Positions 27,425 to 35,548 of a stretch of DNA of 64,000 nucleotides are shown here, piece after piece. The position numbers and the translations under genes were made by a program. Numbering within the stretch: position 1 is the first letter of the stretch; every line of letters begins with the position of its first letter. Source of the stretch: Desulfobacteraceae bacterium (lineage in GTDB: Bacteria > Desulfobacterota > Desulfobacteria > Desulfobacterales > Desulfosarcinaceae); assembly GCA_024230435.1 (NCBI GenBank), contig JAAERL010000739.1, positions 1 through 64,000 on the forward strand, read 5' to 3'. Below the pieces are notes generated by a model. That model made no database searches, was not told the origin of the DNA, and saw nothing but the letters and a program-made list of their open reading frames with translations.

Positions 27425-28927
27425 ATGCAAAGAAAAGGTTTGATCCGTGTTAGTATCATGTTATTTGTGCTGACATTTATTCACATCACCGTTTATGCCG
27501 ATGCAGGGCAAATTAGTGATGATACCCAGGAATGTTTAGATTGTCATGCCATTTATCATCCTGGAATTGTGCAGGATTGGAAAAAAAGCCGGCATGCGGT
27601 CACAACTCCTAAAACCGCAGGAAAGGCCAAAGCCCTGTCCCGTAGAATTAGCAGCGAAAGGATTCCCGGAAATTTAAAAAACAACATCGTGGGCTGTGCC
27701 GAATGCCATAGTTTGAAAGCCCGTGATCATGCTGATACCTTTGAGCACAACGGCCATGAGATTCACGTAGTGGTCAGCCCGAATGACTGCGCAGTCTGCC
27801 ATAGCGTAGAACAAGAGCAGTTCTCCATGAACATCATGTCAATGGCTGAAAAAAACCTAACCGAAAACTCACTTTACCAGGATCTTCAAAAAAATATACT
27901 GGGCACCGCCCGCTTAGGGAAAAATCACCTTGAATTTATGCCTGCCGATGATTTAAACCGTGCCGACGCCTGTTATCATTGTCACGGAACCCGTTTGCAA
28001 GTAAAAGGATTTAAAGAACGTGAAACCGATGTAGGGGAATTGACCTTTCCGATTATCGACGGATGGCCCAACCAGGGCGTGGGCCGTGTGAATACGGACG
28101 GCAGCCGCGGAACCTGTAGCGCCTGCCACAGCCGCCATCAGTTCTCCATTGAAACGGCACGCAAGCCCTATACCTGCAAACAATGCCATTCGGGACCGGA
28201 CGTACCGGCCTTTAAAGTCTATTCGGCAAGCAAACACGGCAATATTTTCAACAGCCAGGGTCAAAAATGGAACTATTCCAGCGTGCCCTGGGAAATAGGT
28301 AAGGATTTTAAGGCGCCCACTTGTGCGGTCTGTCACATCAGCCTTACAATAAACAGTGACGGCGAAGTGATCAATGAACGCACCCACCAGATGAGCAACC
28401 GGCTGGGCATGCGCATTTTCGGGCTGATTTACGCTCATCCCCAGCCCAAATCACCGGATACTACCATCATTCGCAACACCATAGGCCTTCCATTGCCCAC
28501 GGACTTAGATGGCAAGCCATCGGCTGATTATCTCATCAGCTTCGAGCAAGTCGAAATTCGGCGTGAAGCCATGCAGAAAACCTGCCTGGCCTGCCACAGC
28601 AACTCCTGGGTCAAAAACTATTTTAAACGCCTGGACGGCAACATAGCGGCGTCAAATGACGCTATACGTACGGCAACACAACAAATGCAAACAATTTGGC
28701 ACAAAGGATACGCCAGAGGCTTGAGCAATAAAGGCAGTATCTTTGATGAATATATCGAACGGCGTTGGAGTGACGCATGGTTACTTTACGCTAACAGCAT
28801 CCGTTTTAGTTCCGCCATGGCCGGCGGAGGTGATTACGGTGTTTTTGAAAACGGACGCTACCATTTAAGCAAAACGCTGATGGAGCTGCAAGACTGGCTA
28901 GACACAAGAGAACAACTAAACAAGTAG
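27425..28927 (+). CDS. octaheme c-type cytochrome, hydroxylamine-oxidoreductase-like
   Basis: The 500-residue exported protein has a signal peptide (residues 8-25, VYADA). It has eight CxxCH heme sites: CLDCH, CAECH, CAVCH, CYHCH, CSACH, CKQCH, CAVCH and CLACH. The order and the C-terminal helical part (FDEYIERRWSDAWLLYANSI, then GGGDYGVFENGRYHLSKTL) fit the HAO/octaheme family rather than the NrfA or tetrathionate-reductase types. In that family the protein oxidises hydroxylamine or reduces nitrite and related nitrogen oxides, and reductive members often lack the crosslinking Tyr. Whether the DY here is that Tyr needs alignment. Periplasmic location is expected. A short B-element lies directly upstream. 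Confidence 0.88.
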   Translation: MQRKGLIRVSIMLFVLTFIHITVYADAGQISDDTQECLDCHAIYHPGIVQDWKKSRHAVTTPKTAGKAKALSRRISSERIPGNLKNNIVGCAECHSLKARDHADTFEHNGHEIHVVVSPNDCAVCHSVEQEQFSMNIMSMAEKNLTENSLYQDLQKNILGTARLGKNHLEFMPADDLNRADACYHCHGTRLQVKGFKERETDVGELTFPIIDGWPNQGVGRVNTDGSRGTCSACHSRHQFSIETARKPYTCKQCHSGPDVPAFKVYSASKHGNIFNSQGQKWNYSSVPWEIGKDFKAPTCAVCHISLTINSDGEVINERTHQMSNRLGMRIFGLIYAHPQPKSPDTTIIRNTIGLPLPTDLDGKPSADYLISFEQVEIRREAMQKTCLACHSNSWVKNYFKRLDGNIAASNDAIRTATQQMQTIWHKGYARGLSNKGSIFDEYIERRWSDAWLLYANSIRFSSAMAGGGDYGVFENGRYHLSKTLMELQDWLDTREQLNK

Positions 28928-28967
28928 AAACAGACATATTGATCTGTAATAGAAAAGAGAAGTACTC

Positions 28968-29240
28968 ATGCAGTATGTTGATGCGACAGCCCAAGAGCTG
29001 ATTGAAATGACCTTTAATGAAAGTGAACCGCAACAGAATTTCAATCTTCCAGAAACCGCAGCCGCCGGTGATTCCGGCGAGTTGCCACCGCTGATCAGCG
29101 AAGACGGTTCGTTTATTTCAAGAACCTGGTCCGCGGAAGACGCCGGCAACGGCCTGCTGAACATTGTTGAAAATATGGCCCATCAATACAATGACGGCAG
29201 CATTTATCATGTTTCCATAATAAGACATACCATCGGTTAA
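28968..29240 (+). CDS. small hypothetical protein downstream of the octaheme cytochrome
   Basis: The 90-residue acidic protein starts MQYVDATAQELIEMTFNESE, 40 bases after the cytochrome gene and in the same direction, so it is probably co-transcribed. It has no Cys, signal peptide or TM segment. I do not recognise it. Confidence 0.6.
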   Translation: MQYVDATAQELIEMTFNESEPQQNFNLPETAAAGDSGELPPLISEDGSFISRTWSAEDAGNGLLNIVENMAHQYNDGSIYHVSIIRHTIG

Positions 29241-29329
29241 AAACCCGTGATAAGCGAATCAAGGCAAATTGCGCCGGACGGCAAAGCTGGTTCGGTGCGG
29301 TTTCGCCATTTCGTTTAATCTATGATTTA

Positions 29330-29502
29330 GGCGATTGGCGGAAAAGAATATACTATATTGAGCTTCGATTTTTTTTCGTATTCAAGGCGCGCCAAAGTTT
29401 TGCTGATCAGTTTGCATACTTTACGTATTCGCACCTTTGGCATAACGCACAAGACGGGAAAAAAGACATACAAGATGGTATATTCTTTAACTGTAAATCA
29501 CC
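29330..29502 (+). mobile_element. MITE-like palindromic element, subfamily A, copy A7
   Basis: 173 bp, nearly identical to A5, from GGCGATTGGCGGAAAAGAAT to CTGTAAATCACC. It is flanked by TTA (29327-29329) and TTA (29503-29505) and lies between convergent genes. Confidence 0.88.
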
Positions 29503-29542
29503 TTAATATCAGAGAAGATATCTTTTCTGGCGCCGCTGGATT

Positions 29543-30391
29543 TCAGGGGATCAATTGCCGGGATTTTAACAAAGGGCGCGGATCGATAAGATGTTTGCGA
29601 AAGAAACCATTTGAATTTGTTTCATCGATGACAACGGCAAGTAATTCTGCAAAGTGGAAAATGGGCATGCTGGTGTCAGGGTTACAGCGGATTTCAAGAT
29701 TCAGGTGACACATGGCGCAGGCTGTTACCAAACATTCGGCGCCCCATTGAGCTGCATCGTTCATGATGGAGTTGACCATGGAACTGACCACATCCGGGCG
29801 CACCACTGATAAAAAGGTGCCGCAGCATCGGTTTCCATGACTCCATTTGATGGGAGAAGCCCCGAATTTTGCTAAAAAACGCTCCATAAGGCCGTGGTAG
29901 TTCTTTTCCCTATGCATTAACGGAGGACGGGCAAGCATACAGCCGTAATATGGGGCAAACTTTAATCCTTTGAGACGGTTGTTTTTCTTGGGAGCAATTG
30001 AAGAGAGATCGGTTTTGCCCAGCAATTCAATAAACGTTGTTATTTTAATGCTCCGGGCCGGTGACCGGCCAAACCAGGATTTATATTTGCGCCTTGCTTC
30101 TTTGCTGGTGCGCAGTTTTTCACGGGCATACCTTAACCGCAGGTTGCAGCTTGGGCAGGCCACTAGCAAGGCAGTATTTGCAGGCGTAATATCCAGGTTG
30201 CGCATCGCCAGTTTATCAGCCACTGTAGCATCAATACTGTGGGCTGATGAGCTGCCGCAGCAGTTCCAGTCATCAAGTTCCACTAGGCGGACGCCCAATT
30301 GACGACAAAGATGGATTAACGCCTGACTGTTTTCTCTGGCTGTTGTAGCCAGCGAACAGCCCGGAAAGTAAGCATAAACTTTTTCAGTCAT
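29543..30391 (-). CDS. heterodisulfide reductase subunit B-like protein (HdrB)
   Basis: The 282-residue protein has two CCG domains (PF02754). The first is YFPGCSLATTARENSQALIH followed by ELDDWNCCGSSSAH and CPSCNLRL. The second is APYYGCMLARPP with HGNRCCGTFLSV and CAMCHLNLEI. The paired Cys clusters bind the non-cubane 4Fe-4S clusters of HdrB, the site of disulfide reduction. Its HdrC partner lies 18 bases upstream on the same strand. No HdrA is adjacent, so the electron donor must be encoded elsewhere. Confidence 0.92.
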   Translation of the reverse strand: MTEKVYAYFPGCSLATTARENSQALIHLCRQLGVRLVELDDWNCCGSSSAHSIDATVADKLAMRNLDITPANTALLVACPSCNLRLRYAREKLRTSKEARRKYKSWFGRSPARSIKITTFIELLGKTDLSSIAPKKNNRLKGLKFAPYYGCMLARPPLMHREKNYHGLMERFLAKFGASPIKWSHGNRCCGTFLSVVRPDVVSSMVNSIMNDAAQWGAECLVTACAMCHLNLEIRCNPDTSMPIFHFAELLAVVIDETNSNGFFRKHLIDPRPLLKSRQLIP

Positions 30392-30409
30392 TGTCTAATT
30401 GCTCTTTGC

Positions 30410-30952
30410 CTATTTTTTGTCAGTATTTAAAAGTGTATTAATTAAGGCGGGGTCCCTGACCTTGGAAGCAAAGATATCAAGTTTTCGTTTGGCCAGCATT
30501 TTCAATCCCACCTGCCAATCCTGCAGCCATGTCCGGGTTTTGAGCTTGTAACGGATCATGATGTCCAGCTTATTGGTGCGGCCGTATTTGGATATGGAAT
30601 CCATAACAGCCTGATGAAAGCTCAAGATATCCGGTTCGGCAGGCGGTACGCCGGTGGCAAGGGCCAATTGGCGCAGTCCGTCCATAAGCCCTGCGATATC
30701 AATAAGCATGGGGCACTCCATCGAGCAGGTGTTACATCCCACACAGGCCCATATCGTAGTGCTTTCAAGGGCTTCGTTAATCAGGTTAAATTGCAATAAT
30801 CGAATAATGGTGTTTGGGGCAAAATCAAAGGCCGGTAGAAAGGGACAACCGTTGCCGCAACAACGGCAATGGTAACAGCGGCTAAAATGCACGCCATTAT
30901 TAGCCATGTGCTCTTTGAACAATCCGATTTGTTTTAATGAAATGGATGACAT
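30410..30952 (-). CDS. heterodisulfide reductase subunit C-like ferredoxin protein (HdrC)
   Basis: The 180-residue protein carries two 4Fe-4S sites: CYHCRCCGNGCPF (about residues 26-38; irregular, with an additional Cys) and CVGCNTCSMECPM (about 72-84). The helical C-terminus (YKLKTRTWLQDWQVGLKMLA) is typical of HdrC/QmoC-like cytoplasmic subunits without the membrane cytochrome b part. It is followed at 18 bases by HdrB. Together they would pass electrons between ferredoxin- or flavin-type partners and a thiol/disulfide couple. Confidence 0.9.
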   Translation of the reverse strand: MSSISLKQIGLFKEHMANNGVHFSRCYHCRCCGNGCPFLPAFDFAPNTIIRLLQFNLINEALESTTIWACVGCNTCSMECPMLIDIAGLMDGLRQLALATGVPPAEPDILSFHQAVMDSISKYGRTNKLDIMIRYKLKTRTWLQDWQVGLKMLAKRKLDIFASKVRDPALINTLLNTDKK

Positions 30953-31163
30953 TTATCCACCGGAAAATAAGCAAATGATAAAAATATGGGTATGTCCCAC
31001 TTTTCACACATTTACCGCGCAAAGACCGGAAAATTGGAAAATGTCACAGTATAAAAGAGGATTTTCAAGCATTTTCCCCGCGTATTCCGTATTTCCAGTG
31101 GTTTAAGATCTGTTTTGTGTAGAAGGCGGGACACGCTCAAAAATATAACGATTACAGGCTTTG

Positions 31164-31198
31164 CAATAAAAACCGGGGCAACGCAGCTTTTGCCCCGG
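31164..31198 (-). terminator. Rho-independent terminator of the dodecin gene
   Basis: CCGGGGCAA (31173-31181) and TTGCCCCGG (31190-31198) form a perfect stem. On the minus strand it is followed by TTTTTATT. It lies about 95 bases past the dodecin stop. Confidence 0.85.
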
Positions 31199-31291
31199 AG
31201 TCAGATAGGGTTATCTATAGTGTGATTCATTTTTTAAAAAATTTTTCAGGTTAATCACTCATACGCAAAGTATGAATGCGATAAATTTGAC

Positions 31292-31504
31292 TTATTCTGA
31301 TTTGTATTTAAACGACAGTTGAACTCGTGTGCGAAAGGCGACCACCCTTCCATTTTCAACCTTCATATCAAGCTTTTCAATTTCTGCGATCCTGAGGTCT
31401 CTGATGCTTTGCCCGGCTGTTTCAATGGCATTGCGGGCTGCATCCTCCCACGAGTTTGGACTTGTTCCAACCAATTGGACGACTTTGTAAACGCTATCAG
31501 GCAT
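31292..31504 (-). CDS. dodecin
   Basis: The 70-residue protein starts at the ATG of MPDSVYKVVQLVGTSPNSWE, with AAAGGAGG ideally placed upstream; the longer frame to 31561 starts inside repeat B2 and is not used. SWEDAARNAIETAGQSIRDL and the final VRVQLSFKYK-like strand match the dodecin family, small dodecameric flavin-binding (FMN/riboflavin) proteins that store and shield flavins. Confidence 0.93.
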   Translation of the reverse strand: MPDSVYKVVQLVGTSPNSWEDAARNAIETAGQSIRDLRIAEIEKLDMKVENGRVVAFRTRVQLSFKYKSE

Positions 31505-31538
31505 AGAAACCTCCTTTGATTTAAGGTGTGTTTGCTTA

Positions 31539-31714
31539 GGATCGTGAAAGATGCAAATCATCCGATATTGCAGAGGCTTAAACTGGCTTTCAGGGTCGTC
31601 AATGGATGCTTTTATTGCTTATTTTGCCCATTGAAGCAACATTGCAAAACCCAATTTAACTGCATTAAAGATTAGGATAAAGCAAGATTGGGTGATTTGC
31701 ATCTTCCACGCCCC
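31539..31714 (+). mobile_element. MITE-like element, subfamily B, copy B2
   Basis: 176 bp from GGATCGTGAAAGATGCAAAT to TTTGCATCTTCCACGCCCC. It is flanked by TTA (31536-31538) and TTG (31715-31717), an imperfect duplication. It sits between the divergent dodecin and murJ genes. Confidence 0.7.
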
Positions 31715-31717
31715 TTG

Positions 31718-32047
31718 TGTCTGTTTAGAACAGACCGCTTTTACCTATAAAAACAGGCCGGTGTATCAGAATTGAAAAATCGGACAGCCTTAGTTCAACT
31801 TACCCAGGTCAGATATTTTCCTGGGCGATAGACAAAGCAAGTGTTCCGTTTCTGGATCTACGGTTCACCGCACATTTGTTATTGGAACATTTTACTTACC
31901 TGCTGTCAACATCTGCTAAAAGATAGTGTTTGAATCGTCAAATCCACATGCAGAGACAATAATTGAAAAATATGGTGTATTTTCCAAGTCTGTGCTGCTA
32001 TACAGCCCAATTGTAAACTGTTTCGAACGGTTGAGGTAACTAAGCCA
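31718..32047. other. upstream region of murJ
   Basis: 330 bp with no gene or recognised regulatory site. GAGG about 12 bases before the murJ ATG is a weak ribosome binding site. Confidence 0.35.
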
Positions 32048-33616
32048 ATGAGAACACCTATTCAGCGAAAAATCGGCTTGGCCGCAGTGATCATGATGAG
32101 CTCTGTTTTTCTGAGCCGTGTGTTAGGACTGCTGCGCGAATCCACCATTGCTGCTATTGGCGGGTTGAGCCTGGAGATGGACGCTTATAAAACAGCCTTT
32201 GTTTTGCCGGAAATTCTCAATCATGCATTGGCCAGCGGTTTCCTTTCCATTACCTTTATTCCAATCTTTTTGCGTTACACCGCCAATGATGACGAAACCG
32301 GAGCCTGGCGCATTTTTTCCATACTGCTCAACGTTTTCGGACTGGTTTTAAGTGCCCTTATCAGCCTTTGCCTGATAGCCGCCCCTGCAATGATGCCTGT
32401 TTTGACACCGGGCCGCAGCGAACCCGAATTTTTTGAAATGGCTGTACGAATGACGCGCATTGTATTGCCCGCACAATTTTTCTTTTTCGCAGGCAGTTTG
32501 TTTATGGCGGTGCAGTTTGCCCGTAAACGGTTTTTCATACCGGCTCTGTCACCTATAATATATAACACGGCCATTATTCTGGGCGGCCTTTTGCTGGGCC
32601 CCCGGCTTGGAATGGAGGGATTTTCCTGGGGCGCATTAATCGGCGCTTTTTTAGGCGCTTTTGTTCTCCAGTGGTATGGCGCGTGCAAAGCAGGAATGCG
32701 CTTTTGCCTTTGTTTTGACCTTCGCCACCCTGATCTTCTCCGCTATATTTTGTTGACCCTTCCGCTGATGCTGGGGCTTACCATGACCTTCTCAGCAGAA
32801 ATTTTTTCAAAATTTTTCAGTAGTTATTTACCTCCAGGCTCCATAGCCTGCGTCGATTTTGCCTGGCGTATCGTCATGATGCTTTCCGGTTTTTTCGGCC
32901 AAGCGGCCGGAGTGGCCAGTTATCCGTTCCTTGCCCAACTGGCCGCAGAAAAAAAGTTTGTGCAAATGAACACCCTGTACAATACCACGTTAAAATATTT
33001 GGCCTTTGTCATCCCGGTTTCAATACTGATGATCATTTTGCGCCACGAAATTATATTTGTGCTGTTTGAACGGTTTGATTTTACCTCCGCAAATACCAGT
33101 CTTACAGCCAAGGCTCTTTGCGCGATGTTGACCGGGGCGTTTGCCATTACCGCCCAGACCGTTGTCAGCCGTGGGTTTTACGCCACCCAAGATACGCTTA
33201 CCCCTGCTGTCTATGGTACGCTGACCACCGCGCTCAGCTTACCCATTTATTGGTTTGGTATGCAATTGTTTGGAGTTTTTGGGGTGGCGCTGGGCATCTC
33301 CATATCCGCCATCGCCCAAGTGCTGGTGCTCTTTTACATATGGAATCGAAAAAGTAAAAATAAAGGCAGCATAGCCGTCTGCCGGTTTTATCTGAAAATG
33401 ACCTTGCTGTGCCTGCCTACCGGTGCGCTGTTATGGGCCGGGCGCCGGCTTTGCCTGAACCTTTTAAGCCCCTCCGGATTTGCCGGTCATTTTATAATCA
33501 TTGTTTTGATGTCATGCCTGTTTTTATGCCTTATGGTTTTATGTACCCATCTTTTTAAAATCAGTGAAGCTCAATTTTTCATGCAAAAAATAAGATCAAA
33601 ACTGCGCCGGTTCTGA
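32048..33616 (+). CDS. murJ: MurJ, lipid II flippase
   Basis: The 522-residue polytopic protein is MurJ/MviN of the MOP exporter superfamily. It has about 14 TM helices. The conserved start SSVFLSRVLGLLRESTIAAI precedes the segment DAYKTAFVLPEILNHALASG, where the family has AFxxPNxxRxLxxEG. PVLTPG and YNTTLKYLAFVIPVSILMII follow. Note that the usual LR-x-L-F-A-E-G element is replaced by LNHALASG. It flips the peptidoglycan precursor lipid II across the inner membrane. The length is typical. Confidence 0.93.
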   Translation: MRTPIQRKIGLAAVIMMSSVFLSRVLGLLRESTIAAIGGLSLEMDAYKTAFVLPEILNHALASGFLSITFIPIFLRYTANDDETGAWRIFSILLNVFGLVLSALISLCLIAAPAMMPVLTPGRSEPEFFEMAVRMTRIVLPAQFFFFAGSLFMAVQFARKRFFIPALSPIIYNTAIILGGLLLGPRLGMEGFSWGALIGAFLGAFVLQWYGACKAGMRFCLCFDLRHPDLLRYILLTLPLMLGLTMTFSAEIFSKFFSSYLPPGSIACVDFAWRIVMMLSGFFGQAAGVASYPFLAQLAAEKKFVQMNTLYNTTLKYLAFVIPVSILMIILRHEIIFVLFERFDFTSANTSLTAKALCAMLTGAFAITAQTVVSRGFYATQDTLTPAVYGTLTTALSLPIYWFGMQLFGVFGVALGISISAIAQVLVLFYIWNRKSKNKGSIAVCRFYLKMTLLCLPTGALLWAGRRLCLNLLSPSGFAGHFIIIVLMSCLFLCLMVLCTHLFKISEAQFFMQKIRSKLRRF

Positions 33617-33913
33617 TTAATGTCCATCGTTCGTGTGAAAGTCAATTACAAAAATGGCGCAAACGGCGCCGCTGCGTCATACCATTTATGGACACTATGT
33701 AAAGTTTAAGCTAAACTATAAAGATATATTAAAAAGATTGTATTTTATTGATAGCTTCTTTGGGAAATAGAAAATTTAGCGAAAAAGTGAGAGGCGAGGC
33801 CAAAATGTCTCAAATTTGAAATGAATAGCCGGTCTATTTGCCGGAAATTTGCGTCATTTTAGACCGTTCTCGCGCTTTTGCAGCCGATTTAATAATTTTC
33901 AAACAGGCTCTAA
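33617..33913. other. intergenic region, nothing assigned
   Basis: About 295 bp between murJ and copy A8. No gene or RNA is seen. Confidence 0.35.
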
Positions 33914-34072
33914 GGCGATTGGCGGAAAAGAATATACCATATTGGGCTTCGATTTTTTTCGTCTTCAAGGCATGCCAAAGTTTGCATACTTAACGTATTC
34001 GCACCGTTGACATAACACAAAAGACGGGAAAAAAGACATGCAAGATGGTATATTATTTAACTGTAAATCACC
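33914..34072 (+). mobile_element. MITE-like palindromic element, subfamily A, copy A8
   Basis: 159 bp in forward orientation, flanked by TAA (33911-33913) and TAA (34073-34075). Forward copies A2, A5, A7 and A9 have TTA on both sides. The flanks therefore co-vary with the site rather than being part of the element. The element lies directly upstream of cheD. Confidence 0.87.
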
Positions 34073-34094
34073 TAAGATACAAAAGGTCATTTCT

Positions 34095-34580
34095 ATGCCA
34101 TTTGTTCAGGTCGTAAAAGCCAACATCAAGTTCAGTCAAAACAAAAATGATGTTTTAACAGCAACGTCTCTGGGATGCTGTATAGGCGTTTCTTTATTTG
34201 ATTATCAAGTGAGCCTTGGAGGGTTGCTCATCAGCATCCTGCCGTATTCCAAAAAAGCGCAACGTGTTTATGTGGAAGAAAATCCATTTATGTTCGTGGA
34301 TTTGGCCATACCTTATTTTCTCAAGGCCGCCATGGAAAAGGGCATGCAACCCGAATCGATAAAAATCGTATTGGCTGGCGCCGGAAGGTTGGGCCTGCGG
34401 CAAAGCCCCTTCGATGTCGGTACCATGAACAGCCAATCGGCCCTGGCATCTCTTGAACAATTCGGATTAAAACCTGTGTATCAAAACATTGGAGGCAGAT
34501 TAAACCGGTCAATGCAATTGGAGCTTAAAACAGGTACTACAAAAGTCCTGGCTGCCGGAGAAGAAATCGGAAAAATATGA
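34095..34580 (+). CDS. CheD-like protein lacking the catalytic histidine
   Basis: The 161-residue protein starts at ATG 34095 (AAAAGG upstream); a longer frame would begin inside repeat A8. CheD family features are TSLGCCIGVSLFD (catalytic Cys position = C29, with the usual Ser replaced by C28), LVLAGAG-like IVLAGAGRLG and PVYQNIGGRLNRSMQLEL. The family motif GGxxHxxLP here reads GGLLISILP, so the catalytic His is Ile46. Deamidase activity on receptors is therefore doubtful, and a CheC/CheX-binding role is more likely. It overlaps the HDOD gene by four bases (ATGA), so the two are translationally coupled. Confidence 0.88.
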   Translation: MPFVQVVKANIKFSQNKNDVLTATSLGCCIGVSLFDYQVSLGGLLISILPYSKKAQRVYVEENPFMFVDLAIPYFLKAAMEKGMQPESIKIVLAGAGRLGLRQSPFDVGTMNSQSALASLEQFGLKPVYQNIGGRLNRSMQLELKTGTTKVLAAGEEIGKI

Positions 34581-35419
34581 GCGTTCAAAAAATTATTGAC
34601 GAAATCGAATCAATGGCTCCGTTTTCACAAAGCAGCCTCCAGATCATTGAAATGATGTCTTGTCCTGAAAGCGGATCGTCTAAAGTGGCCAGGGTGGTAA
34701 AAAAGGATGCCAATCTGGCGGCAAACGTTCTCAGACTTGCCAATTCATCTTTTTTTGGTTTGAAACAAAAAGTTGACTCTATCGATCATGCGGTAACAAT
34801 TATCGGCAGTAAAAGGGTATTAGAAATTGCCCTGTATTCAATGACCAGTGCGGCCTTAAAAAAACCGCAATTGGGGTATGCGTTAAAAGGTGGTGAACTG
34901 TGGCGTCATACCGTTATAGGAGCCGCATTTGCTCGAGAAATCGCCATAGAGCAAAACCTGGACAATGCCGAGGTTGTATTCACAGCGGCTCTGATCAAAG
35001 ACTTAGGAAAAGTGATTCTCAGCCGCCACCTGGCAGAAGCAGAAAAAGAAATAGACCAACTGGTTTTTGAAAAAAAGATGCCGTTTTGCGAGGCTGAAAA
35101 AAAGATTCTGGGCATCGATCATGCCGAGTTGGCAGCTATAGCCTTTGAACGCTGGAGTTTCCCGGAAAACTTGATCCACGTTGTCAGGAATCATCATCTT
35201 CAAAAAGAGCCGGTAATTGCACCCAAGGAAACGTGCATTGTCTTTTTGGGGGATGTAATTTGCTCAATTTTGGGGATTGGTTCCGGCAAAGACGGTTTGG
35301 CCTATCGTTTCTCAGACGATATACTACTTCGTTATTTTGACATCCATAATTTTCACAACCTTGTTTCATCTCTTTTTAGCAGGATATCACAGCTCGATCA
35401 ATTGGCGGATTTGCTTTAG
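34577..35419 (+). CDS. HDOD domain protein
   Basis: The 280-residue protein is a single HDOD domain (PF08668): LPPFSQ-like APFSQSSLQIIEMM, DANLAANVLRLANSSFFGLK, IDHAVTIIGSKRVLEIAL, and the degenerate HD site ALIKDLGKVIL, where His is replaced by Lys. LGIDHAELAAIAFERWSFPE follows. HDOD proteins act as signalling scaffolds and are usually non-catalytic. The start overlaps the CheD-like gene by four bases. The stop TAG (35417-35419) is formed by the TTA flank and first G of the adjoining repeat element. Confidence 0.9.
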   Translation: MSVQKIIDEIESMAPFSQSSLQIIEMMSCPESGSSKVARVVKKDANLAANVLRLANSSFFGLKQKVDSIDHAVTIIGSKRVLEIALYSMTSAALKKPQLGYALKGGELWRHTVIGAAFAREIAIEQNLDNAEVVFTAALIKDLGKVILSRHLAEAEKEIDQLVFEKKMPFCEAEKKILGIDHAELAAIAFERWSFPENLIHVVRNHHLQKEPVIAPKETCIVFLGDVICSILGIGSGKDGLAYRFSDDILLRYFDIHNFHNLVSSLFSRISQLDQLADLL

Positions 35420-35548
35420 GCGATTTGTATTAAGGCGCGTTAATGGGTGCATATTAATTGATACACTAATTGTCTGTGCACATTGGCGTAACACAAAAAA
35501 CGAATTCAAGAACAAGCATAAGCGGTATATTCGCATCTTCTGCGAGCC
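35419..35548 (+). mobile_element. chimeric repeat element, copy B5
   Basis: 130 bp. The left end is subfamily A (GGCGATTTGTATTAAGGCGC). The interior and right end are subfamily B (TAATTGTCTGTGCACATTGG ... TTCGCATCTTCTGCGAGCC), closely matching B1. The flanks differ (TTA left, TAA right), as expected for a recombinant. Both convergent neighbouring genes end in its termini. Confidence 0.7.

Noticed and set aside
27953-28438. 161-codon minus-strand ORF inside the octaheme cytochrome gene
   Set aside because: The plus-strand frame with eight CxxCH sites is unambiguous.
34038-34094. N-terminal extension of the CheD-like protein (MQDGILFNCKSPK..)
   Set aside because: It is translated from the end of repeat A8. 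A proper start with AAAAGG exists at 34095.
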